Below are positions 55,188-64,000 of a stretch of 64,000 nucleotides of DNA, in pieces (the stretch's first letter is position 1; each line of letters starts with the position of its first letter). Origin of the DNA: Polynucleobacter paludilacus (GTDB lineage Bacteria; Pseudomonadota; Gammaproteobacteria; Burkholderiales; Burkholderiaceae); contig NZ_CP061298.1 in assembly GCF_018687595.1 (NCBI RefSeq), positions 1,426,001 through 1,490,000 of the forward strand, written 5' to 3'. A model generated the notes under the pieces. The model had not been told where the DNA came from. It worked only from the letters and a program-made list of their open reading frames with translations, and made no database searches. A program made the position numbers and the translations under genes.

Positions 55188-56204
55188 ATGAAAATCGGTC
55201 CTCATCAGCTCGCCAATCAGCTCTTCGTTGCCCCGATGGCAGGAGTGACAGATCGACCTTTTCGTCAGCTCTGTAAAAAACTCGGCGCTGGTTATGCGGT
55301 ATCCGAAATGATCGCCTCTAATGCGCTCTTGTGGAATAGTGAGAAGACTCAGCGCCGCGCAAATCACCAAGGCGAATTCAAGCCGATTGCGGTGCAGATT
55401 GCTGGCGCTGACCCAGCCATGATGGCTGCTGCTGCCAAACTCAACGTAGATCATGGCGCTCAAATCATTGACATTAATATGGGTTGCCCAGCGAAAAAAG
55501 TCTGTAATGTTGCCGCTGGCTCTGCCTTATTGCGGGATGAGCCATTGGTGCAACAAATCATTGAAGCGGTAGTCAAGGCTGTTGGAGTTGGTCCTGATGC
55601 AGTTCCAGTTACTCTGAAAATTCGGACTGGCTGGGATCGTGAGCATAAAAATGCACTAGCTGTAGCAAAACTTGCAGAGCAATCTGGCATCTCTATGTTG
55701 ACTATTCATGGACGTACTCGCGCGGATTTGTATCACGGAGCAGCAGAATATGAAACGATTCAAGCCGTAAAAAATAGTGCACGAATTCCGGTGGTAGCGA
55801 ATGGTGATATCACTACTCCAGAAAAAGCAGCTCAAGTTTTAAAACTGACTGGTGCTGATGCCATCATGATTGGTCGTGCTGCGCAAGGTCGCCCTTGGAT
55901 CTTTCGAGAAATCGCGCACTATCTTGCTACTGGTGAAACCTTGCCGACGCCCGAGATTGCTGAGATTCAAGACATCATGAACGAACACTTGCTCGATCAT
56001 TACGCTTTTTATGGTGAATACATTGGTCTACGTACTGCACGAAAGCATATTGGCTGGTATTGCAAGGGTTTGCGTAATTCTCATCACTTTAGGCAGAAGA
56101 TGAATACCGCCGATGATTGCAAGACCCAACTGCAAATGGTGAATGATTTTTTTGATGAAATGAAATCTCATTCTGATCGTCTCCTCTTTTTAGAAGCCGC
56201 GTAA
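55188..56204 (+). CDS. dusB: tRNA-dihydrouridine synthase B
   Basis: This FMN enzyme reduces uridine in the tRNA D loop. I chose ATG 55188 (MKIGPHQLANQLFVAPMAGV), which matches the DusB N-terminus; an upstream GTG (55128) is unlikely. Conserved parts are GAGYAVSEMIASNAL, INMGCPAKKVCNVAAGSALL with the catalytic Cys, TIHGRTRADLYHG and MIGRAAQGRPWIF. It is followed by fis after 15 nt, the classic proteobacterial pair. Confidence 0.96.
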   Translation: MKIGPHQLANQLFVAPMAGVTDRPFRQLCKKLGAGYAVSEMIASNALLWNSEKTQRRANHQGEFKPIAVQIAGADPAMMAAAAKLNVDHGAQIIDINMGCPAKKVCNVAAGSALLRDEPLVQQIIEAVVKAVGVGPDAVPVTLKIRTGWDREHKNALAVAKLAEQSGISMLTIHGRTRADLYHGAAEYETIQAVKNSARIPVVANGDITTPEKAAQVLKLTGADAIMIGRAAQGRPWIFREIAHYLATGETLPTPEIAEIQDIMNEHLLDHYAFYGEYIGLRTARKHIGWYCKGLRNSHHFRQKMNTADDCKTQLQMVNDFFDEMKSHSDRLLFLEAA

Positions 56205-56219
56205 ATTCGCAATTGATTC

Positions 56220-56459
56220 ATGACTAATAAACACCCTATTACTGAGTGCGTTCAAACGCACCTCCAGCACTACCTTGATGATCTTAAGGGCACAGCGCCA
56301 TCTGATGTTTATCGAATGGTCTTAGAGGTAGTAGAAAAACCCATGCTAGAGATTGTCATGCGTCACGCAAAAGATAATCAGTCTCTAGCCGCTCAATATC
56401 TGGGTATTAATCGCAATACTTTGCATAAAAAGTTAGTCGAGCACAAGCTCATTAAATAA
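56220..56459 (+). CDS. fis: Fis-family nucleoid DNA-binding protein
   Basis: This 79-residue protein bends DNA and tunes growth-phase transcription. The C-terminal helix-turn-helix (NQSLAAQYLGINRNTLHKKL, residues 54-73) is the conserved Fis recognition unit. It lacks the first 20 or so residues of E. coli Fis (98), which is usual for betaproteobacteria. It is coupled to dusB and lies 23 nt before purH. Confidence 0.94.
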   Translation: MTNKHPITECVQTHLQHYLDDLKGTAPSDVYRMVLEVVEKPMLEIVMRHAKDNQSLAAQYLGINRNTLHKKLVEHKLIK

Positions 56460-56482
56460 TCTCTTTTCTTTGAATAAATCCC

Positions 56483-58066
56483 ATGATTCGTACTGCACTC
56501 CTCTCTGTTTCTGATAAACACGGCATCGTCGACTTTGCCAAAGAGCTGCATGCTCTCGGCATCCAGCTCATCTCCACTGGGGGCACAGCTAAGCTGCTTG
56601 CTGAAAATAACTTACCCGTCATTGAGGTCTCCGCATTAACTCACTTTCCAGAAATGCTCGATGGTCGCGTGAAGACCCTTCACCCGATGGTGCACGGCGG
56701 TCTTTTGGCACGCAGAGATTCAAAAGAGCATATGGCTGCCTTGAAAGAGCATGGTATTGGCACGATTGATATGCTGGTTATTAACCTCTATCCCTTTAAT
56801 CAAACAGTGGCAAAAACAGACTGCACCTTTGAGGATGCGATTGAGAATATTGATATAGGCGGCCCAGCAATGTTGCGAGCTGCCGCCAAGAATCATCAAG
56901 ATGTCACGGTATTGATCTCGCCGGACGACTACATAGCAGTTCTCGCTGAGATGAAGTCGAATCAAAATCGTGTTTCTTATAAAACTAATTTAGCCTTGGC
57001 CAAGAAAGTCTTTGCGCATACTGCTCAATACGATGGTGCTATTGCAAATTACCTATCCTCTTTGGGCGATGACCTAATTCATCAGCAACGATCTTCATAC
57101 CCAGAGACTCTGCACCTGGCATTCGAGAAGGTCCAAGAGATGCGCTATGGTGAAAATCCTCATCAATCTGCTGCGTTCTACAAAGATCTCCAAACAGTAG
57201 ATGGGGCTCTAGCAAACTATCGCCAATTGCAAGGTAAAGAGCTTTCCTATAACAACATTGCAGATGCAGACGCTGCCTGGGAATGCGTGAAGAGTTTCTC
57301 TACCAGCAATGGTAATAACACTCCCGCCTGCGTCATCATCAAACACGCCAATCCTTGCGGTGTTGCAGTTGCCAGCTCGGCTCTGGAAGCCTATCAAAAA
57401 GCCTTTAAGACGGATCCAAACTCCGCATTTGGTGGAATCATCGCCTTGAATGTGCCCTGTGATGGTCCTGCGGCTGAAGCCATCTCAAAACAATTTGTGG
57501 AAGTCCTGATTGCGCCCAGCTTTAGCAAAGAGGCTATAGCTATCTTTGCGGCAAAGCAAAATGTTCGCCTATTAGAAATTCCACTAGGCACTGGTTTTAA
57601 TGCTTTTGATTTCAAAAGAGTGGGGGGTGGCTTATTAGTGCAATCTCCTGATGCGAAAAATGTTTTGCAAAATGAGATCAAAGTGGTTAGTCAGAGACAG
57701 CCTACGCCGAAAGAGCTCAATGACATGATGTTTGCTTGGCGCGTTGCGAAGTTTGTCAAATCGAATGCAATTGTGTATTGCGCAGACGGGATGACTCTGG
57801 GTATTGGCGCTGGCCAGATGAGTCGCGTAGACTCTGCAAGAATGGCAAGCATTAAAGCTGAAAATGCAGGACTGAGTCTCAAAGGATCAGCCGTGGCGAG
57901 TGATGCTTTCTTCCCCTTCCGCGATGGTTTGGATGTTGTAGTTAGCGCAGGTGCCAGCTGTGCCATTCAACCAGGCGGTAGCATGCGTGATGAAGAAATC
58001 ATCGCCGCAGCCAATGAACATGGCATTGCCATGATCTTCACTGGCACGCGTCACTTCCGCCATTAA
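56483..58066 (+). CDS. purH: Bifunctional AICAR transformylase / IMP cyclohydrolase
   Basis: It performs the last two steps to IMP. The N-terminal cyclohydrolase domain (about 1-150) has [24 protein letters not shown] and [20 protein letters not shown]; the transformylase part has [27 protein letters not shown] and [11 protein letters not shown] with the catalytic Lys-His. The length is normal at 527. Three other purine genes lie at 8882-11551, transcribed separately. Confidence 0.98.
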   Translation: MIRTALLSVSDKHGIVDFAKELHALGIQLISTGGTAKLLAENNLPVIEVSALTHFPEMLDGRVKTLHPMVHGGLLARRDSKEHMAALKEHGIGTIDMLVINLYPFNQTVAKTDCTFEDAIENIDIGGPAMLRAAAKNHQDVTVLISPDDYIAVLAEMKSNQNRVSYKTNLALAKKVFAHTAQYDGAIANYLSSLGDDLIHQQRSSYPETLHLAFEKVQEMRYGENPHQSAAFYKDLQTVDGALANYRQLQGKELSYNNIADADAAWECVKSFSTSNGNNTPACVIIKHANPCGVAVASSALEAYQKAFKTDPNSAFGGIIALNVPCDGPAAEAISKQFVEVLIAPSFSKEAIAIFAAKQNVRLLEIPLGTGFNAFDFKRVGGGLLVQSPDAKNVLQNEIKVVSQRQPTPKELNDMMFAWRVAKFVKSNAIVYCADGMTLGIGAGQMSRVDSARMASIKAENAGLSLKGSAVASDAFFPFRDGLDVVVSAGASCAIQPGGSMRDEEIIAAANEHGIAMIFTGTRHFRH

Positions 58067-58081
58067 GCACGAGATTACTCA

Positions 58082-58609
58082 ATGCGCTGGATAGGAATTG
58101 ATCCTGGTTTACGGACAACGGGCTTTGGTGTCATTGATGTTGATGGACAAAAATTGATCTATGTTGCCTCGGGCACCATTGAAAGCGGTGATCCTGCCAA
58201 AGGTCTTCCTGAGCGCTTAGGTGCTCTCTATGCTGGATTAATCGAAGTATTGGAGACCTATCGTCCAGAGTCAGCTGCAATTGAAGAGGTCTTTCTGAAT
58301 GTGAATCCTCGTTCTACTTTAATGTTGGGGCAGGCGCGTGGTGCAGTCATCGCTGCTCTCGTTTCTAAAAAACTCCCTGTAGCTGAGTACAGCGCCCTAA
58401 GAGTGAAGCAAGCTATCGTTGGAACAGGCCGTGCTGCCAAGCCCCAGGTCCAAGAAATGGTGAAACGCTTACTCCGACTCAATCGTGCCCCTGGCTCTGA
58501 TGCCTCCGATGCCTTGGGTGTGGCTATTTGCGCCGCGCATCATGCACAAATACCGAAGGTAATCACGGCTGCACTTGCGTCCAAGAAGCCTCTGAAGCCA
58601 AAAGCCTAA
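58082..58609 (+). CDS. ruvC: Holliday junction resolvase RuvC
   Basis: This nuclease cuts Holliday junctions. The four acidic catalytic residues are visible in WIGIDPGL (Asp7), AIEEVFLN (Glu) and [11 protein letters not shown] (two Asp). The 175-residue length is normal. It starts 15 nt after purH, so it probably depends on transcription from upstream; no LexA-type box is seen before it. Confidence 0.97.
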   Translation: MRWIGIDPGLRTTGFGVIDVDGQKLIYVASGTIESGDPAKGLPERLGALYAGLIEVLETYRPESAAIEEVFLNVNPRSTLMLGQARGAVIAALVSKKLPVAEYSALRVKQAIVGTGRAAKPQVQEMVKRLLRLNRAPGSDASDALGVAICAAHHAQIPKVITAALASKKPLKPKA

Positions 58610-58627
58610 ACAGGTTAAGATCACCCT

Positions 58628-59209
58628 ATGATTGGTCGTATTCAAGGAACCCTCGTCACAGTTCACCCACCGCGCCTCCTGGTAGATTGCCAAGGTGTTG
58701 GTTATGAAATTGATGTGCCGATGAGCACCCTGTACCAGCTCCCCGAAGTGAATCAAAAAATTACTTTACTCACTCATTTTCAAGTGCGTGAGGATGCCCA
58801 ACAGCTCTTTGGCTTTGCGACTGAAACTGAGCGCGAGGCATTTCGACAACTCATTAAGATCAGCGGTGTTGGCTCTAGAACTGCTTTAGCCATTCTCTCT
58901 GGGATGAGCGTCAATGAGTTAGCGCAGGCCATCGCACTTCAAGAAGCCGATCGCCTGACTCAGGTTCCCGGCATCGGGAAGAAGACTGCTGAGCGGCTTT
59001 GCTTAGAGCTAAAGGGTAAGCTTGCGCCCGATTTAGGAATTGCTAATGGTAAGCCGCAAGCGATTGAGGCAAGCAGCGAGATATTGCAGGCCCTTCTAGC
59101 TCTCGGTTACTCAGAAAAAGAGGCACTCTTGGCACTTAAACAAATCCCACCCGACAGCACAGTTTCTGACGGTATTCGGATGGGCTTGAAGTATCTATCT
59201 AAAGCTTAA
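58628..59209 (+). CDS. ruvA: Holliday junction DNA-binding protein RuvA
   Basis: RuvA tetramers hold the junction for RuvB. An OB-fold N-terminus ([20 protein letters not shown]), two helix-hairpin-helix motifs ([16 protein letters not shown] and [15 protein letters not shown]) and a C-terminal domain contacting RuvB ([16 protein letters not shown]) are present in 193 residues. It lies 18 nt from both ruvC and ruvB. Confidence 0.97.
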   Translation: MIGRIQGTLVTVHPPRLLVDCQGVGYEIDVPMSTLYQLPEVNQKITLLTHFQVREDAQQLFGFATETEREAFRQLIKISGVGSRTALAILSGMSVNELAQAIALQEADRLTQVPGIGKKTAERLCLELKGKLAPDLGIANGKPQAIEASSEILQALLALGYSEKEALLALKQIPPDSTVSDGIRMGLKYLSKA

Positions 59210-59226
59210 AGCACTACACTTGCAGC

Positions 59227-60297
59227 ATGGCAATTCATACTGACGATCTCAACTCTATTCCTGAAGATTTACCGGAAGGTAATGATCGCATCGTCAGTGG
59301 TGCCGCAGGTAACGCCGAGGCGGTTTTTGAAAAAGCACTCCGCCCAAAACAGCTTGATGAATATGTTGGCCAAACTAAGGCTCGCGCCCAACTAGAAATC
59401 TTTATTAGCGCCACGAGAGCGCGTCAAGAGGCTCTTGACCACGTTCTGTTATTTGGGCCTCCAGGGCTTGGTAAAACCACACTTGCCCACATCATCGCCA
59501 GAGAGCTGGGTGTCAATTTGCGGCAAACTAGCGGCCCAGTTCTTGATAGGCCTGGCGATCTTGCTGCGTTACTGACTAATCTCGAAGCAAATGATGTGCT
59601 CTTCATTGATGAGATTCATAGACTGTCCCCAGTTGTTGAAGAAATTCTGTACCCGGCACTAGAGGACTACAGCCTAGATATCATGATTGGTGAAGGCCCT
59701 GCAGCACGGAGCGTCAAAATTGATCTCAAGCCATTTACCCTCATTGGTGCGACGACTCGTGCAGGGATGCTTACCAACCCCCTGCGGGATCGCTTTGGTA
59801 TTGTGGCTAGACTCGAGTTCTACACTACAGAAGAACTGACCAAGATTATTAATCGCTCAGCAAGCCTTCTCAAAGCAGATATCGATCCAGAAGGCTCAGT
59901 AGAAATCGCTAAGCGTGCCCGTGGAACGCCACGAATCGCCAATCGGTTATTGCGCCGTGTACGAGACTATGCTGAAGTCAAAGGCACAGGCACCATTACT
60001 AAAGCGATGGCTGATGCTGCACTGAAAATGCTAGATGTAGACCCAAGCGGCTTTGATGTGATGGATAGAAAACTCTTAGAAGCCATCATGCATAAATTCG
60101 ATGGTGGTCCAGTTGGGATTGATAATTTGGCTGCAGCAATTGGTGAGGAGCGTGACACCATCGAGGATGTTCTAGAGCCCTACCTGATTCAACAAGGATA
60201 TCTACAGAGAACTTCTAGAGGAAGAGTGGCAACCCGTCAGGCTTATGAGCATTTTGGTTTAACGCCACCTAGTGGCAATACCAGCTTAGACCTATAG
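59227..60297 (+). CDS. ruvB: Holliday junction branch-migration ATPase RuvB
   Basis: This AAA+ motor drives branch migration. Walker [10 protein letters not shown], Walker [12 protein letters not shown], sensor 1 IGATTRAG, the Arg-finger region NPLRDRFG, and a C-terminal winged helix ([15 protein letters not shown]) are clear. The 356-residue length is normal. It converges with tyrS over a 6-bp gap. Confidence 0.98.
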   Translation: MAIHTDDLNSIPEDLPEGNDRIVSGAAGNAEAVFEKALRPKQLDEYVGQTKARAQLEIFISATRARQEALDHVLLFGPPGLGKTTLAHIIARELGVNLRQTSGPVLDRPGDLAALLTNLEANDVLFIDEIHRLSPVVEEILYPALEDYSLDIMIGEGPAARSVKIDLKPFTLIGATTRAGMLTNPLRDRFGIVARLEFYTTEELTKIINRSASLLKADIDPEGSVEIAKRARGTPRIANRLLRRVRDYAEVKGTGTITKAMADAALKMLDVDPSGFDVMDRKLLEAIMHKFDGGPVGIDNLAAAIGEERDTIEDVLEPYLIQQGYLQRTSRGRVATRQAYEHFGLTPPSGNTSLDL

Positions 60298-60303
60298 CTC
60301 TAA

Positions 60304-61536
60304 TCAGCTCAGCGTCACTTTTGCAAACTTACGCTTCCCAACCTGCACAATATACGTTCCGGCCTCAATCTTTAATTGCTTATCAGCAATCGTTACGCCG
60401 TCAATCTTCACACCGTTTTGTTCAATATTGCGCATCGCTTCAGATGTAGACGGCGCCAATCCAGCAGCCTTGAGGAGGTTGGCGATCCCCATGGGGGCAC
60501 CATTAAAAGTGACTTCAGGAATCTCATCGGGTACACCGCCCTTGGCGCGGTGATTAAAGTCTTCTAGTGCTTTTTCAGCAGCCGCTTGTGAATGAAAGCG
60601 CGCCACGATTTCTTGGGCAAGTAACACTTTGCAATCTTTTGGATTTCTGCCAGCAGCAACTTCCTGCTTCATGAGATCGATTTCAGCCATTGGGCGGAAT
60701 GACAATAAGGTGAAGTAATCCCACATCAAATCATCCGAGATACTCAAGAGCTTGCCAAACATCTCGCCAGGCGCTTCACTGATGCCAATGTAATTACCTT
60801 TGGACTTACTCATTTTCTCAACGCCATCTAGACCCACCAAGAGTGGCATAGTCAATATACACTGAGGCTCTTGGCCATACTCACGCTGGAGCTCACGACC
60901 AACAAGAAGATTAAATTTCTGATCTGTACCACCGAGCTCTAAATCACTCTTGAGGGCAACAGAGTCATAACCTTGCATGAGTGGATATAAAAATTCATGA
61001 ATAGAAATAGGCACGCCGTTGCGATAGCGCTTAGTAAAATCATCGCGCTCCAACATGCGAGCAACGGTATGTTTTGCTGCTAACTGAATCATGCCGCGCG
61101 CACCCAGTGGATCACACCACTCACTGTTATAGCGCACTTCAGTTTTGGTAGGATCGAGCACCATACTTGCTTGACGATAGTAAGTCTCAGCATTGACAGC
61201 GATCTCCTCTGCAGTCAATGGTGGGCGAGTGGCATTGCGACCCGATGGATCACCGATCATGCTAGTAAAGTCGCCGATCAAGAAGATGACCGTATGCCCT
61301 AAGTCTTGCAATTGTCGTAATTTATTCAGAACTACCGTATGCCCCAAATGAATATCAGGCGCCGTAGGATCTAAACCTAATTTAATCCTGAGCGGAGTCT
61401 TGGTCACTTGGCTACGGGCTAACTTTTGGACCCAATCGGACTCAACCAATAGCTCATCACAGCCACGTTTAGTCACTTCAAGTGCCGCGAAGACTTCGGG
61501 GGTCAAAGGATATTTTTGTTCTGGTTTTGCCATCAT
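60304..61536 (-). CDS. tyrS: Tyrosyl-tRNA synthetase
   Basis: This class I synthetase charges tRNA-Tyr. The HIGH-type motif appears as HLGH in [15 protein letters not shown], the tyrosine and tRNA site as [19 protein letters not shown], and the KMSKS loop as [12 protein letters not shown]; an S4 RNA-binding domain forms the C-terminus. I chose ATG 61536 (ATG 61533 is equivalent); extension to 61617 would run into the divergent anmK start. Confidence 0.97.
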   Translation of the reverse strand: MMAKPEQKYPLTPEVFAALEVTKRGCDELLVESDWVQKLARSQVTKTPLRIKLGLDPTAPDIHLGHTVVLNKLRQLQDLGHTVIFLIGDFTSMIGDPSGRNATRPPLTAEEIAVNAETYYRQASMVLDPTKTEVRYNSEWCDPLGARGMIQLAAKHTVARMLERDDFTKRYRNGVPISIHEFLYPLMQGYDSVALKSDLELGGTDQKFNLLVGRELQREYGQEPQCILTMPLLVGLDGVEKMSKSKGNYIGISEAPGEMFGKLLSISDDLMWDYFTLLSFRPMAEIDLMKQEVAAGRNPKDCKVLLAQEIVARFHSQAAAEKALEDFNHRAKGGVPDEIPEVTFNGAPMGIANLLKAAGLAPSTSEAMRNIEQNGVKIDGVTIADKQLKIEAGTYIVQVGKRKFAKVTLS

Positions 61537-61609
61537 ACTGATTCGGATGCTGATACAGTTATTTAGTATTTCAAATGTTAAGCATAATTGTCGCATTCCT
61601 GAGAACTCG

Positions 61610-62737
61610 ATGAACAAACCGCACTCTCTCTACATTGGCCTCATGTCTGGCACTAGCCTAGATGGGATCGACGCCGTTCTAGCCAAGATCGGACCCAATG
61701 GAGAAACGAGCGCCCAAGCAGCCTTTAGCACCCCCTTTGATCCTGAGCTTCGTAAGACCCTGTTTGAACTTCAAAGCCCTGGGGACAATGAACTCCACCG
61801 GGAGAAGCAAGCCGGCAATGCATTGGCTTTGGCCTATGCAGAGGCAGTAAGCCAACTTCTCAACAAAGCTCATTTACAGCCATCTGATATTGCTGCGATT
61901 GGCGCCCATGGACAAACCATTCGCCACCAACCGCAGCTTGGGGAATTGGGATACACCCACCAAACATTGAATGCCGCCCTTTTGGCCGAGAAAACCGGGA
62001 TCGATGTCATTGCTGACTTTAGAAGTCGTGATCTCGCTGCTGGTGGACACGGCGCACCTTTAGTTCCCGCTTTTCATGCGCAGCAATTTACATCAACTGA
62101 AAATCTCGCCATTCTCAATATTGGCGGTATCGCTAATTTCACACTGCTTCCAAAAAATGGTGCAGTTACTGGCTTTGATTGTGGTCCTGGAAATATGTTG
62201 ATGGATGCCTGGATTTATGAACACCAAGGCAATTCTTTTGATGAAAATGGCGCATGGGCATCCCAAGGCAAAGTAAATGAAGATTTACTAAGAAAAATGT
62301 TGGCTGATCCATTCTTTAAAAAGTTACCACCAAAAAGCACTGGTCGAGATGACTTTCATCTTGAATGGTTAAAAGAAAAATTAGGCGAAGAAAATCACCG
62401 TACCGAGGATGTACAAGCAACACTTCTGCACTTAACAGCACACTCTGCTTTAGAGGCTTTGCTACATCATGCCCCGCAAACCCAGAAGTTGATTGTCTGC
62501 GGGGGTGGCGCAAAGAATAAAGCCCTCATGAATTTGCTCAAAGTCAAAGCACAACATGTGTTTAAACAGCCTTTAGAAATCGCGAGTAGTGAAGCTGTTG
62601 GGATTGATCCTCAACTCGTGGAAGGCCTTGCCTTTGCTTGGCTCGCCTGGGCTCATAAAGAAAAACGGCCGGCAAATCTGCCAGCCGTAACGGGGGCTAA
62701 AGGGCTCAGAATCTTAGGCGCTTGTTACCCAGCCTAG
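61610..62737 (+). CDS. anmK: Anhydro-N-acetylmuramic acid kinase
   Basis: It opens and phosphorylates 1,6-anhydroMurNAc from murein turnover to MurNAc-6-P. The chain starts at ATG 61610 (375 residues) with [17 protein letters not shown], followed by [52 protein letters not shown] and [12 protein letters not shown]. Along with dacB and amgK-murU it shows an active murein recycling network. The gene is divergent from tyrS; its last codons contain the terminator of erpA on the opposite strand. Confidence 0.96.
   Translation: MNKPHSLYIGLMSGTSLDGIDAVLAKIGPNGETSAQAAFSTPFDPELRKTLFELQSPGDNELHREKQAGNALALAYAEAVSQLLNKAHLQPSDIAAIGAHGQTIRHQPQLGELGYTHQTLNAALLAEKTGIDVIADFRSRDLAAGGHGAPLVPAFHAQQFTSTENLAILNIGGIANFTLLPKNGAVTGFDCGPGNMLMDAWIYEHQGNSFDENGAWASQGKVNEDLLRKMLADPFFKKLPPKSTGRDDFHLEWLKEKLGEENHRTEDVQATLLHLTAHSALEALLHHAPQTQKLIVCGGGAKNKALMNLLKVKAQHVFKQPLEIASSEAVGIDPQLVEGLAFAWLAWAHKEKRPANLPAVTGAKGLRILGACYPA
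62657..62688 (-). terminator. Terminator of erpA, inside the 3' end of anmK
   Basis: On the minus strand ACGGCTGGCA and TGCCGGCCGT pair (one internal mismatch) around a 4-nt loop and are followed by TTTTTCTTT. It is 62 nt beyond the erpA stop and entirely within anmK coding DNA. Confidence 0.8.
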
Positions 62738-62749
62738 TTTCTAAAGATC

Positions 62750-63124
62750 TTAAGCCGAGAAAGAAGAACCGCAACCGCAAGTGGTGGTTGCATTCGGATT
62801 CTTAATCACAAACTGTGAACCATGAATATCTTCTTTGTAATCAATCTCTGCACCAACTAAATATTGGAAGCTCATTGAGTCGACCAGAAGTGTCACACCA
62901 TTTTTTTCAAACTCAGTGTCATCTTCATTCACAGCATCATCAAAAGTAAATCCATACTGGAATCCTGAGCAACCGCCACCTTGGACGAATACTCTTAATT
63001 TGAGGCTGGGATTGCCCTCTTCGGCAATCAGGTCAGCCACTTTTGCGGCAGCGCTATCCGTAAACACCAACGGTGTTGGTGGCTCTGCAAGATCCTGCGC
63101 AACTTGGGTAGCAACTTCAGTCAT
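62750..63124 (-). CDS. erpA: Iron-sulfur cluster insertion protein ErpA
   Basis: This A-type carrier delivers Fe-S clusters to target enzymes. The three conserved cysteines are in [10 protein letters not shown] and the C-terminal CGCGSSF. The 124-residue length and the early [14 protein letters not shown] fit ErpA; the short N-terminal extension is common in betaproteobacteria. It is the next gene after argC in the same direction, 69 nt away. Confidence 0.94.
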   Translation of the reverse strand: MTEVATQVAQDLAEPPTPLVFTDSAAAKVADLIAEEGNPSLKLRVFVQGGGCSGFQYGFTFDDAVNEDDTEFEKNGVTLLVDSMSFQYLVGAEIDYKEDIHGSQFVIKNPNATTTCGCGSSFSA

Positions 63125-63193
63125 GATGAACTCCTAATTCGAAAGGCAATAGTTCATTTTAGGCTTTAAATCCCCAGTCTGCTGGAAAGGTCT

Positions 63194-64000
63194 TTAGGGC
63201 AATAAGGCAATCTGGGTTAAGCCCATAGTCTCGGGCAAGCCAAACATCAAGTTTAGGCACTGCACACCCTGACCAGAAGCCCCTTTAACCAGATTGTCCT
63301 CAACCACCAAAATGACCAAAGTATCGCCATTGCCAGGCCGATGGATCGCAATTCGAAGGCCATTACTCCCTCTTACCGAACGCGTCTCTGGATGACTTCC
63401 GGCTGGCATGACATCCACAAAGGGCTCATCCTTGTAGTAGTTCTCATACAGCTTTTGATAATCGACCTCTTTGCCCACCTCGGTTAGACGCACATACAAA
63501 GTGGAATGAATACCTCTAATCATTGGGGTGAGATGGGGCACAAATGTCAAACCAATCTGTTCATGACCAGCGATAGCTTTGAGTCCTTGAACAATCTCAG
63601 GTAAGTGACGATGGCCTTTAACGCCATAAGCCTTAAAGTTATCACTAGCCTCAGCCATCAAGGTGCCGATCTCGGCTTTACGTCCTGCACCTGAAGTGCC
63701 GGACTTCGAATCCGAAATAATATGTTCGCCGTCAATCAGTTGTTTACCACCAGTGGATTTTGGAGAAAGTAGTGGCGCGAGACCTAATTGCACAGAAGTT
63801 GGATAGCAACCCGCAAGCCCAACGACCCGCGCTTTCTGAATGGCATCCCGGTTAATTTCTGGCAGGCCATAGACAGCCTCTGCCAAGACATCAGGGCAAC
63901 TATGCTCCATGCCATACCATTTTTGAAACTCAGCAACGTCTTTCAAACGAAAGTCTGCAGCCAAATCCAATACCTTAACGCCTGCAGCCAAAAGTGCTTT
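63194..64000 (-). CDS. argC: N-acetyl-gamma-glutamyl-phosphate reductase (partial, 5' end outside window)
   Basis: It reduces N-acetylglutamyl-phosphate in arginine synthesis. The visible 268 residues include the catalytic Cys in [28 protein letters not shown] and [12 protein letters not shown], the C-terminal two-thirds of ArgC. The frame stays open to the right edge (reading [10 protein letters not shown] there), so the N-terminal NADP-binding part is beyond the window. Confidence 0.96.
   Translation of the reverse strand, partial: KALLAAGVKVLDLAADFRLKDVAEFQKWYGMEHSCPDVLAEAVYGLPEINRDAIQKARVVGLAGCYPTSVQLGLAPLLSPKSTGGKQLIDGEHIISDSKSGTSGAGRKAEIGTLMAEASDNFKAYGVKGHRHLPEIVQGLKAIAGHEQIGLTFVPHLTPMIRGIHSTLYVRLTEVGKEVDYQKLYENYYKDEPFVDVMPAGSHPETRSVRGSNGLRIAIHRPGNGDTLVILVVEDNLVKGASGQGVQCLNLMFGLPETMGLTQIALLP

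Noticed and set aside
56220..56459. Fis only 79 residues long as a truncated gene
   Set aside because: The DNA-binding part is complete and short Fis proteins are normal in betaproteobacteria.

Overview
The window looks like chromosomal DNA of a betaproteobacterium of the order Burkholderiales, most probably Polynucleobacter or a close freshwater relative. This rests on moderate G+C, very compact gene packing and familiar gene orders: lptD-surA-pdxA-rsmA divergent from amgK-murU, miaB-ybeY-corC-lnt-glyQS-gmhB-plsC, dusB-fis-purH-ruvCAB, and tyrS/anmK/erpA/argC. No database search was run, so the genus is an inference. I count 65 protein genes, one of them cut by the right edge, and one tRNA. 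I see no insertion sequence, phage gene, integrase, CRISPR array or broken gene.

Layout. 1-2206: groS-groL heat-shock operon on the minus strand, with a sigma70-type promoter, a CIRCE operator and a terminator. 2207-7841: a plus-strand signalling operon (catalytically dead EAL protein, BvgA/EvgA-type response regulator, BvgS-type hybrid kinase) running straight into dacB. 7787-15317: a seven-gene minus-strand run mixing glycolysis (pgk, pyk, fba), purine synthesis (purC, purE, purK) and tRNA modification (tsaC). 15509-18181: ilvE, a small zinc protein, waaF and an NTF2-like protein. 18194-21797: a BepA-like metalloprotease, moaC, a pilin-like protein and a TerC-family membrane protein. 21878-26423: sucCD, recA-recX with an SOS box, and a DUF2878 membrane protein. 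26442-36371: accessory metabolism and envelope genes (tRNA-Met, flavin reductase, choloylglycine-hydrolase-type amidase, MOSC protein, MHS transporter, GGT-family enzyme, UPF0126 channel, gamma carbonic anhydrase, Rap1a-like protein, glycine-zipper lipoprotein, OsmC, Na+/H+ antiporter). 36430-45012: a translation and envelope operon from miaB to plsC. 45009-50807: the outer-membrane biogenesis operon lptD-surA-pdxA-rsmA. 50840-56459: amgK-murU, pepP, a UbiH-family hydroxylase, dusB, fis. 56483-60297: purH and ruvCAB. 60304-64000: tyrS, anmK, erpA and partial argC.

Functionally the window is mostly housekeeping, with a strong cell-envelope theme: LPS heptose and transport (waaF, gmhB, lptD), OMP folding (surA, BepA-like protease), lipoprotein acylation (lnt), phospholipid synthesis (plsC), and murein turnover and salvage (dacB, amgK, murU, anmK). 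The least ordinary part is 2190-6315, a compact BvgASR-like phosphorelay operon. Its first gene is a degenerate EAL protein whose ribosome-binding site lies inside a predicted leader hairpin. The upstream region also carries several TTCCTA half-sites resembling those of the BvgA family.
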